Assembly: GCA_046597455.1 (NCBI GenBank)
Contig: JBKJKJ010000400.1
Span: 1-59,507 of the forward strand
Length of the DNA: 59,507 nt
Direction: 5' to 3'
Source of the DNA: JAQGMV01 sp046597455
GTDB taxonomy: Bacteria > Pseudomonadota > Gammaproteobacteria > Burkholderiales > SG8-41
The translations under genes were made by a program, and so were the position numbers. Numbering within the stretch: the stretch's first letter is position 1; each line of letters starts with the position of its first letter. The notes beneath the pieces were generated by a model. That model searched no databases. It was not told the DNA's origin and worked only from the letters and a program-made list of their open reading frames with translations. Below, piece after piece: positions 52,756 through 59,507 of this stretch.

Positions 52756-55700
52756 TTGTCTGCAAAAACCACGTCATTGATCAGGAACGAGGCACTTTCC
52801 GCATTTGATAGCGCCCAGGCTGCGGTTCGTGCCTTCGTGAGCGGCACGATGCTGGACGGTGCGGCCGCGAGCGCTTTCGGTGCCGATGTCACCGGCGCCG
52901 CGGTCGCTGCCGCAGTGCACGATTTCGATCGAGACGGATGGCCTGCACTGCGCGTGGCGGACGCGGCGACGCTGCACGGCGCGCGCGCTGCATACGATCG
53001 CCTGAGCGACACGATTTATCTCTCCCAGGATTTCATTGCCGCTTCCCGCGGCGCACCCTCCGCCGTCGTGAACGTGCTGGTAGAAGAAATCGGGCACGCC
53101 CTCGATGCGCGGGTCAATGGCACCGACGCGGCGGGCGACGAAGGCGCCATTTTCGCCCAGTTCGTGACCGGGCACGTGCCGGACGCCCAGGAGCTCGCTG
53201 CTTTGAAGACCGTAAACGATCACGGGACGATCACTGTCGGCGGCGCAACGCTCGACGTGGAATTCGCAGCCCCGATCGTCGGCTCGATCACGCTCGACGG
53301 CAGCCTCGCCGACTGGACTACAGCTGACGAGATCGACAAGACCCTCAGTGTGTCGGGTTACGACATCTTCGCCAAAGGCACCGGCGGCTCGTATGTCTTC
53401 GCGCTGAGAGCGCCCGTCGCCATCGGCGCCAATACCACCGCCTGGCTCAACACCGACCAGAACACCGCAACCGGCTACAAGATCTGGGGTTTCGCCGGCG
53501 GCGCCGAATACAACATCAACTTCGACGCCACCGGCACGCCGCATCTCTATACCGGAGATGCAGGCCAGACGCTGGTGTCGGGCGCTACCGTCTCGTTCGC
53601 CTACTCGGCCGACCACAAGACCGTCGAGTTCTCGATTCCCACCAGCGCGATCGGTTCGCCGAAAGCGATCAACACCCTGTGGGACATCAACAACAATACG
53701 TTCCTGCCGACCGATTACTCGCTCACGCAGTTCCAGGTGGTCGATACCGGCACCGGACCTACACCCGCACCGACGCCGACACCTACGCCGACACCGACAC
53801 CGACACCTACGCCTACGCCCACCCCGACGCCGACGCCTACCCCGACACCCGTCGCACGGATCACGCTCGACGGCAACCTCGCCGACTGGACCGCAGCTGA
53901 CGAGATCGACAAGACCCTCAGTGTTTCGGGTTACGACATCTTCGCCAAAGGCACGGGCGACTCGTATGTCTTCGCGCTGAAAGCGCCTGTCGCCATCGGC
54001 GCCAATACCACCGCCTGGCTCAACACCGACCAGAACACCGCAACCGGTTTCAAGATCTGGGGTTTTGCCGGCGGCGCCGAATACAACATCAATTTCGACG
54101 CCACGGGCACGCCGCATCTCTATACCGGAGATGCAGGCCAGACGCTGGTGTCGGGCGCTACCGTCTCGTTCGCCTACTCGGCCGACCACAAGATCGTCGA
54201 GTTCTCGATTCCCACCAGCGCCATCGGTTCGCCGAAAGCGATCAACACCCTGTGGGACATCAACAACAATACGTTCCTGCCGACCGATTACTCGCTCACG
54301 CAGTTCCAGGTGGCCAATACCGCCCCTTCGCCTGCACCCACTCCGACACCGACACCCACGCCGACTCCGACACCCACGCCGACACCCACGCCAACGCCGC
54401 CATCCGCCGATCTCGTGAAGAAAATCGGCATCGTCTACTCGGAGACGTCCGCGAACCAGTATTTCGACAAGATGGCTTACTCCCAACTCTTCATGACCGC
54501 GCAAAGCCAGGCGACCATGGCGGGTGTGCGTTACGACATTCTGAACGAGGCGGACCTCACCAACCTCGCCAAGCTGTCGAATTACAGTGCGCTGGTGTTC
54601 CCCGGTTTTGCCCACGTCGCTGCGGGCCAGGTCGCGGCGATCGAAAGCACGCTCAAGGCCGCGGCCCAGCAGTATCACGTCGGCCTCATCGCCGCGGGCG
54701 AATTCATGGTTTACAACGCTGCGGGGACCGCCCTCCCCGGCGATCCATACGCACGCATGAAGACGCTCCTCGACCTGCAACTCGTGAACGGCGGCTTCCC
54801 CGCCAACCTGACGGTCAATGCCGCGGACGTCGCTCACCCGATGATGGCGGATTACGGCTCGAAGGAGCTCATCCACAGCTATACCGGCGCCGGCTGGCTC
54901 GCCTTCGCGCCGGTGACGACGGCAGGCACGAGCGTGCTCGCGACCCAGACCGTCGGCGGGCAGACGTATGATGCTGTGGTCGCGACCAATACCGGGGGGC
55001 GCAACGTCCATTTCTCGACCGACGAAGTGATGGGCGACAACAACCTGCTGTGGCAGGCGATCGACTATGCCGTCAATGGCGGCGGCGTGTCAGCCGGTCT
55101 TCAGCTCTCCCGCAGCACCAGCATCGTCGCGTCGCGCACCGACATGGACCAGGCGCAGGAGATGCTGGACGTGAAGCCGGAAAACGGCGGTCCCGGCGTT
55201 TACGACAAGCTGCTCCCCATACTTCAGCAATGGAAGAGCGCATATAACTTCGTGGGTTCGTACTACATCGACATCGGGGCCAAGGCCCCGGATCAGCAGA
55301 CCGACTGGGTGAAATCAGGCGCGTACTACAAGCAGCTCCTCGCGATGGGAAACGAGCTCGGATCGCATTCGATCACGCATCCGGATAACACCAACACGCT
55401 CACTGCGGCAAAGATACAAAGCGAGTTCCAGGGCTCCCGCCAGATCATCGAACAGCAGATGAGCCAGATCCTCGGCCAGCCGTTCAAGGTGGATGGCGCC
55501 GCGGTGCCGGGCGCGCCGGAATCGCTCGCGACCGCACTGTCGATCATCCAGTACTACGACTATCTCTCTGGTGGCTTCTCCGGCGTCGGCGCCGGATTTC
55601 CAGGCGCCTTCGGCTATCTCAACCCGGCAATGGCAGCTCTGGACAAGGTCTACCTCGCACCCAACGTCGAGTTCGATTTCTCCCTGGTCGAATTCAAGAA

Positions 55701-57189
55701 GATGACGGCGACGCAGGCCGCCGCAGAGTGGCAACGCGAATGGAGCGCCCTTACCGCGCACGCCGATGTGCCGGTGCTGATCTGGCCGTGGCACGACTAC
55801 GGTCCGACAGCGTGGTCGACCAGCCCGCCGGCAGCATCCCCTTACAACACCGCGATGTTCACCGACTTCATTTCGCACGCGTACAAGGCGGGCGCTGAAT
55901 TTGTCACGCTTTCGGATCTTGCCGATCGCATTTCGGCTTTTCACAAATCGACGCTCGCAACGACGGTGTCCGGCAACACCATCACCGCGACCGTGAGCTC
56001 ACCCGACGCGGGCAAGTTTGCGCTCGACCTGGACCACCTGGGCACGCAGAAAATCGCCAATGTCACGGGATGGTATGCGTACGACAGCGACAGCGTCTTC
56101 CTCCCGCGCAACGGCGGCTCGTACACCATACACCTCGGTGCCACGGCCGATGACGTCACGCACATTACCAGCCTGCCGATGCGCGCCGAGCTGCTGTCGG
56201 TGAATGGCAATGGGACGGATCTGAGCTTCTCGCTCATCGGCGAAGGAAACGTCGTCATCGACCTCGTGAATCCGGCCGGCCGCACGCCGGTGGTTACAGG
56301 CGCCACGATAACGAGTCTTGCGGGCGATCTTCTCACTCTCGGTGTCGGGGCTTTCGGGCAGCACGATGTCGCGGTGGTGCTCGACCACGCGCCGACGATC
56401 ACCTCGAACGGCGGCGGCGCCGCGGCGGCGATTTCGATCGCCGAGAACGCGACTGCGGTCACCAAGGTCGTCGCGAGCGACCTGGATGCCGGTCAGACCC
56501 TGACCTACTCGATCGCGGGCGGCGCCGACGCGGCGAAGTTCGCCATCAACGCGCAATCGGGATTGCTCGCTTTCCTGACTGCGCCGGACTTCGAAAATCC
56601 GCTCGACCAGGGCGTCAACAACGTCTACGACGTGACCGTCGCTGCGCGCGACAACCTGGGTGTCGCGGCCACGCAGGCGCTCGCCGTTACGATCCTCAAC
56701 GTCCCGGGAGTCACACGCGTCGGGAACGACGCGGCGGACACGCTGACCGGCACCAACGAGGAAGACTCACTCTCCGGCCTCGGCGGAAACGACATCCTTT
56801 ACGGTCTGGCGGGAAACGATATCCTGATCGGCGGCTCAGGCAACGACACGCTGGTCGGCGGCCCGGGCAACGACACCCTGACCGGCGGCGCAGGCTCGGA
56901 CCGCTTCGTTTACACCTCGATCAATGACGGGCTCGACACGATCATCGATTTCACCACCGGAAGCGCCGGCGACAAGCTCGACATCAAGGATGTACTCATC
57001 GGTTACAGCGTTGCGTCGTCGCGGATCAGCGACTTCGTACACCTCACGGGCGGCAGCAGCACGGTGGTCTCGGTCAATGCCGACGGTATCGGCTCCGACT
57101 TCGTCGCGCTGGCCACCTTGCAGGGTGTGTCCAATTCAGCGAGTCTGCTCAACGATTTGATGAGTCAGGGCAATCTCATCGTCGTGTAA
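52756..57189 (+). CDS. Large secreted RTX protein with CBM9-like repeats and a polysaccharide-deacetylase-like domain
   Basis: 1477 residues from a TTG with AAGGA upstream. Order: (1) residues 1-175, a domain with VEEIGHALDARVNG (109-122), like a metzincin HEIGH site whose first His is Glu. (2) Two near-identical modules (178-330 and 369-520; ITLDGSLADW), CBM9-like, each followed by a Thr-Pro linker. (3) Residues 555-775, an alpha/beta domain like a class I amidotransferase or trimerisation domain. (4) Residues 785-1065, a NodB-like deacetylase with SRTDMDQ (D796, D798), GSHSITHP (H871, H875) and LIWPWHDYG. (5) A cadherin-like domain near 1209-1317. (6) About five RTX nonapeptides (1324-1382) and a type I secretion tail. 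It is probably secreted, Ca-binding and acts on an exopolysaccharide. No secretion ABC/MFP genes are in the window. Confidence 0.85.
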   Translation: MSAKTTSLIRNEALSAFDSAQAAVRAFVSGTMLDGAAASAFGADVTGAAVAAAVHDFDRDGWPALRVADAATLHGARAAYDRLSDTIYLSQDFIAASRGAPSAVVNVLVEEIGHALDARVNGTDAAGDEGAIFAQFVTGHVPDAQELAALKTVNDHGTITVGGATLDVEFAAPIVGSITLDGSLADWTTADEIDKTLSVSGYDIFAKGTGGSYVFALRAPVAIGANTTAWLNTDQNTATGYKIWGFAGGAEYNINFDATGTPHLYTGDAGQTLVSGATVSFAYSADHKTVEFSIPTSAIGSPKAINTLWDINNNTFLPTDYSLTQFQVVDTGTGPTPAPTPTPTPTPTPTPTPTPTPTPTPTPTPVARITLDGNLADWTAADEIDKTLSVSGYDIFAKGTGDSYVFALKAPVAIGANTTAWLNTDQNTATGFKIWGFAGGAEYNINFDATGTPHLYTGDAGQTLVSGATVSFAYSADHKIVEFSIPTSAIGSPKAINTLWDINNNTFLPTDYSLTQFQVANTAPSPAPTPTPTPTPTPTPTPTPTPTPPSADLVKKIGIVYSETSANQYFDKMAYSQLFMTAQSQATMAGVRYDILNEADLTNLAKLSNYSALVFPGFAHVAAGQVAAIESTLKAAAQQYHVGLIAAGEFMVYNAAGTALPGDPYARMKTLLDLQLVNGGFPANLTVNAADVAHPMMADYGSKELIHSYTGAGWLAFAPVTTAGTSVLATQTVGGQTYDAVVATNTGGRNVHFSTDEVMGDNNLLWQAIDYAVNGGGVSAGLQLSRSTSIVASRTDMDQAQEMLDVKPENGGPGVYDKLLPILQQWKSAYNFVGSYYIDIGAKAPDQQTDWVKSGAYYKQLLAMGNELGSHSITHPDNTNTLTAAKIQSEFQGSRQIIEQQMSQILGQPFKVDGAAVPGAPESLATALSIIQYYDYLSGGFSGVGAGFPGAFGYLNPAMAALDKVYLAPNVEFDFSLVEFKKMTATQAAAEWQREWSALTAHADVPVLIWPWHDYGPTAWSTSPPAASPYNTAMFTDFISHAYKAGAEFVTLSDLADRISAFHKSTLATTVSGNTITATVSSPDAGKFALDLDHLGTQKIANVTGWYAYDSDSVFLPRNGGSYTIHLGATADDVTHITSLPMRAELLSVNGNGTDLSFSLIGEGNVVIDLVNPAGRTPVVTGATITSLAGDLLTLGVGAFGQHDVAVVLDHAPTITSNGGGAAAAISIAENATAVTKVVASDLDAGQTLTYSIAGGADAAKFAINAQSGLLAFLTAPDFENPLDQGVNNVYDVTVAARDNLGVAATQALAVTILNVPGVTRVGNDAADTLTGTNEEDSLSGLGGNDILYGLAGNDILIGGSGNDTLVGGPGNDTLTGGAGSDRFVYTSINDGLDTIIDFTTGSAGDKLDIKDVLIGYSVASSRISDFVHLTGGSSTVVSVNADGIGSDFVALATLQGVSNSASLLNDLMSQGNLIVV
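53287..54313. repeat. Near-identical direct repeat (573-bp period) inside the RTX gene
   Basis: About 454 bp (53287-53740) recur at 53860-54313 with only scattered changes, encoding the two CBM9-like modules. Between them and after the second copy lie CCGACACC-type repeats encoding Thr-Pro linkers (53758-53850 and 54334-54405). The near identity suggests a recent duplication or gene conversion. Confidence 0.92.
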
Positions 57190-57258
57190 AGGCCGCCGCC
57201 GGTTCCATGCAAGTCCTGCGTGTCACCGGCGCCGCGGCGGACCCATCATGCCAGGAGG

Positions 57259-57984
57259 CTAGATGCGCCGAACCGAGCCTGAGAGCGGCGTTTCAGGACC
57301 GTGAAGTTGCGGCGAGCTTCCGCGTCCGAGCGACTGCCGGTCGATCACGATCAGCTTGCGCTTGTGGCGGCGCACGACGCCCCGCCTGATCATGTCCTTG
57401 ATCACCCGGCTCACCATTTCGCGGGACGCACCGACCATCGATGCGATCTGTTCCGAGCCCGGCTGCACCTGCCACTCTCCGTTTGCTTCGCGGCTCGACT
57501 CCAGAAGAACGCGCGTGACGCGCTCGTAGACGTCGGTCAGCGCGAGGCTCGCCATCTTCCGATGCGCTTCGTCGAGACGCTCGAGGACGGTGCGCAACAT
57601 CGCCGTGGCCGCGCCGGCATTGCTTTTCATGCACTCGAGCACGGCCCGGCTCGGAATGTAGAGGACTTCGCATGGCCCTTCGGACTCGAAGTTCGACGAG
57701 ACCGGTCGGCCATCGATGATGCCCGCTTCGCCAAAGAACTCGTTCGGTCCGATCGAAGCCGCGATGAGCGCGTGACCGTCGCCATCCTCGAAAAGGACCC
57801 TGACGACACCGGAAACGACTACGTAGAGCGCGTCCGCCAGCTCGCCCGCGTGGAGAATGCGCGTGCGGGCCGGATAACTTCGATGCTGCGTCGCCGATAA
57901 CACCTCGCCGAACTGCGCATCGGTAAGCGAGGCGAAAAACGGGAGGCTTTTCAGTACGCTGGGGTTTCCTGCAAGACGCAACAT
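57259..57984 (-). CDS. Crp/Fnr-family transcriptional regulator
   Basis: 241 residues. N-terminal cyclic-nucleotide-binding-type domain (GELADALYVVVSGVVRVLFE; FFGEAGIIDGRPVSS) and C-terminal HTH (SEQIASMVGASREMVSRVIK). No FNR-type cysteines are seen at the N-terminus, so it is probably a cAMP-type or ligand-free member. It is convergent with the RTX gene (69-bp gap) and may regulate it or the adjacent Bug gene; this is a guess. Confidence 0.92.
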   Translation of the reverse strand: MLRLAGNPSVLKSLPFFASLTDAQFGEVLSATQHRSYPARTRILHAGELADALYVVVSGVVRVLFEDGDGHALIAASIGPNEFFGEAGIIDGRPVSSNFESEGPCEVLYIPSRAVLECMKSNAGAATAMLRTVLERLDEAHRKMASLALTDVYERVTRVLLESSREANGEWQVQPGSEQIASMVGASREMVSRVIKDMIRRGVVRRHKRKLIVIDRQSLGRGSSPQLHGPETPLSGSVRRI

Positions 57985-58089
57985 ACTGAACGCTCATCTT
58001 ATTGATAGAGTGAGCGAATTTAGACTACCGAGGCGTGTAAGGTTGTGATAAACGGCACCTTTTTTGTAAAAGATTGTTACCCGTTTTGG

Positions 58090-59070
58090 TTATTCAGCGC
58101 GCATGCCAGTCACCGCGACGACCTTCGCCCACTTTTCGACTTCCTTCTTCTGGAAAGCGGTGAACTCATCGGTTCCCAGCGGTGACGGCTCGGCGCCCTG
58201 TGCGTGGAAGCGCGAAACGGTCTCCGGCTGGCGCAGGATACGGTTCACTTCGGTACTCAGCCTGTCGACTACCGCCCGAGGCGTGCCGGCCGGTGCGAAC
58301 AGCCCCAGCCAGTTGAGCATCTGGTAGCCGGGCAGACCGGCTTCAGCGATCGTAGGCAGATCGGGGAGCACCGCCGAGCGCTGTCCCGAGGTGACCGCCA
58401 GCCCTCGCAGGCGTCCGGATTTGGTATGGGGAGAGACTGAAGCCGCTGTCCCGAAAGTAACGGGCACTTCACCCGCAACGAGCGCCACCATGGCCGGGCC
58501 GCCGCCTTTGTACGGCACGTGTACGAGCTTCACGCGCCCGAGATGCTCGAACAGCACTGCCGCGAGATGGGTCGAAGTCCCCGCACCCGCCGACGCGTAG
58601 TTGATCTGTCCGGGCTTCGCGCGAGCCAGGGCGACGAGATCCTTCACGCTGCGCGCCGGCAGCGACGGGTGCACCGCGAGGATACTCGGCGCGTCCGATA
58701 GCCGCGCGACGGCCTGGAAATCGCGCAGAACGTGATAAGGCAGCTTCGGATAAAGCGCCTGGTTCACCGCGTGTGTGCCGACGCTGCCGACCGTGAGCGT
58801 GTGGCCGTCAGGCGCCGACCGCGCCGTCACTTCGGTCCCGACGATACCCCCCGCCCCGGCGCGATTCTCAACGATGACCTGCTGCCCGAGCGCAGCGCCG
58901 AGCGGACCGGCCACCACCCGGGCGGTGAAATCGACGAATCCACCGGGCGAGAATGCTGCGATGAGGCGCACGGGCCGCGCCGGATACACGTCCACGCCGG
59001 CAGCATGCCCCTCGATTGCGACTGCGGCACTGGCCAGCAGGATCCATCGGGTCGGGTCGGATATGTTCAT
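58090..59070 (-). CDS. Second Bug/TctC-family solute-binding protein
   Basis: 326 residues. Signal-peptide-like start (WILLASAAVAIEGHA) and the family signatures VYPARPVRLIAAFSPGG, VENRAGAGGIVGTEVTA and PDGHTLTVGSVGTHAVNQAL. Orphan: no TctA/B partner is visible. The ligand is unknown. It lies upstream of the Crp/Fnr gene on the same strand. The 105-bp spacer is AT-rich and likely carries the regulator's promoter. Confidence 0.93.
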   Translation of the reverse strand: MNISDPTRWILLASAAVAIEGHAAGVDVYPARPVRLIAAFSPGGFVDFTARVVAGPLGAALGQQVIVENRAGAGGIVGTEVTARSAPDGHTLTVGSVGTHAVNQALYPKLPYHVLRDFQAVARLSDAPSILAVHPSLPARSVKDLVALARAKPGQINYASAGAGTSTHLAAVLFEHLGRVKLVHVPYKGGGPAMVALVAGEVPVTFGTAASVSPHTKSGRLRGLAVTSGQRSAVLPDLPTIAEAGLPGYQMLNWLGLFAPAGTPRAVVDRLSTEVNRILRQPETVSRFHAQGAEPSPLGTDEFTAFQKKEVEKWAKVVAVTGMRAE

Positions 59071-59264
59071 AACGCCTCTCTCCTCGCTGCATTGTTATAC
59101 GATGCGCTGAAGCTTATCAGCGCGAAAGCGGCCGAACGTGGCATCGGCGCGCACCCGCCGATGCCCGACCAGACGCCCGCAGCGGTGCGCCCGGCGAGCC
59201 GAGTGCCGCATCGCGCGTCCGACGCGAAGAAGCGTAACGGGTCACCTGCTGTCGGCAAACCGCT
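59071..59264. other. Spacer between the Bug gene and the MITE-like element
   Basis: A plus-strand frame is open through most of this stretch and the end of the Bug gene, but shows no recognised domain. It presumably includes the promoter of the Bug gene at its left end. Confidence 0.3.
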
Positions 59265-59428
59265 AGCAGCCTGTCGGACTTACCAGTCGGGACAGGCTGC
59301 TAAAGCAAAACCGGACGGATTTTCGCAAAATATGATTTCAAAAAGCCTCAAAAGCGTGTTTTCCATGTCAATTCGGCTGTCCGGTTTTGCATAAGGAGCT
59401 TGTCGCATCGCAAGTCCGACAAGCTCCT
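59265..59428. mobile_element. MITE-like element with paired terminal hairpins
   Basis: A 164-bp structure. The imperfect terminal inverted repeats (left AGCAGCCTGTCGGACTT; right, reverse-complemented, AGGAGCTTGTCGGACTT) match at 14 of 17 positions. Each end also forms its own 11-bp hairpin (59265-59301; 59394-59428). Inside are perfect 12-bp inverted repeats GCAAAACCGGAC (59305-59316) and GTCCGGTTTTGC (59379-59390). The AT-rich core is non-coding. This nested design fits a non-autonomous transposable or REP/BIME-like element. No target-site duplication was confirmed. Confidence 0.7.
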
Positions 59429-59466
59429 ACGCGGCGCCCTGCGCTGCCCGGGTCACGCCGGCCCGG

Positions 59467-59507
59467 TCATACCTGCGCGGCAAGCCGCTGAACGTCGAAA
59501 GCGCCCG
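59467..59507 (-). CDS. Possible C-terminal end of a gene running in from the right edge
   Basis: On the minus strand a 12-codon open frame (ends DVQRLAAQV, stop TGA at 59467-59469) enters from the window edge. Its composition looks coding-like, but it is too short to assign. It may be chance. Confidence 0.25.
   Translation of the reverse strand, partial: GAFDVQRLAAQV

Noticed and set aside
52774..55011. 745-codon open frame on the minus strand
   Set aside because: It lies antisense to the RTX gene, whose frame has clear domains. Its sequence is Arg/Gly-rich and repetitive, mirroring the Thr-Pro linkers and duplicated modules.
58732..59394. 220-codon plus-strand frame crossing the Bug gene start and the MITE-like element
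   Set aside because: Its first half is antisense to the Bug gene and its end reads through the MITE-like repeats; no domain is recognisable.

Overview
The window is GC-rich, gene-dense chromosomal DNA that most resembles a betaproteobacterium, probably Burkholderiales or a near relative. The evidence is the complete dcw cell-wall/division cluster in proteobacterial order, the ftsZ-lpxC-M23 peptidase-secA-argJ neighbourhood, the rsmI-lpoA-yraN-gmhA-dolP run, the birA-coaX-SPOR run, and two Bug/TctC-type solute-binding proteins, a family hugely expanded in Betaproteobacteria. MurE carries the DNPR motif, which indicates meso-diaminopimelate peptidoglycan.

Layout. 1-1777: start of a two-subunit UxaA-family lyase operon (minus strand; resembles sulfolactate sulfo-lyase SuyAB) with a divergent GntR regulator. 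1783-2038: two opposed arrays of degenerate 8-bp repeats. 2066-5911: a TPR-like exported protein, then the rpsP-rimM-trmD-rplS ribosome/tRNA operon with its promoter and terminator. 6021-14202: nitroreductase, a 62-bp tandem palindrome repeat, ffh, a YpjD-type cytochrome c assembly protein, a CorC/HlyC-type transporter, pilC, pilD, zapD and yacG. coaE, which usually lies between pilD and zapD, is absent. 14296-22160: Nudix/ThiE-like fusion, AAA ATPase, argJ, secA, M23 peptidase, a DciA-like protein, and a small membrane protein overlapping it in antisense. 22189-41493: lpxC and the full dcw cluster on the minus strand (mraZ, rsmH, ftsL, ftsI, murE, murF, mraY, murD, ftsW, murG, murC, murB, ddlB, ftsQ, ftsA, ftsZ), starting from a strong promoter that touches three MraZ boxes. 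41717-42213: RNase P RNA with an unusually large insertion. 42320-50914: a DUF1269-type membrane protein, ChaC-like cyclotransferase, pyrC, rsmI, the lpoA-yraN-gmhA-dolP-hldE(C) run, SPOR protein, coaX and birA. 50963-59070: Bug protein, peptidase E-like protein, a 1477-residue secreted RTX protein with a polysaccharide-deacetylase-like domain, a Crp/Fnr regulator and a second Bug protein. 59265-59428: a MITE-like element.

How the genes work together. Most of the window serves envelope growth: lipid II synthesis (MurC-F, MraY, MurG, Ddl, MurB), septum assembly (FtsL/I/Q/W/A/Z, ZapD), lipid A and heptose supply (LpxC, GmhA, HldE C-terminal part), outer-membrane upkeep (LpoA, DolP) and export (SecA, Ffh). 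Many genes overlap by four bases (ATGA or GTGA), implying translational coupling.

The items most worth a second look are: the roughly 150-nt expansion in the P9 region of RNase P RNA; heptamer (GTGAGGC) arrays at gene junctions that have become part of the MurB and MurG N-termini; the multidomain RTX deacetylase-like protein with a recently duplicated binding module; and the MITE-like element near the right edge.
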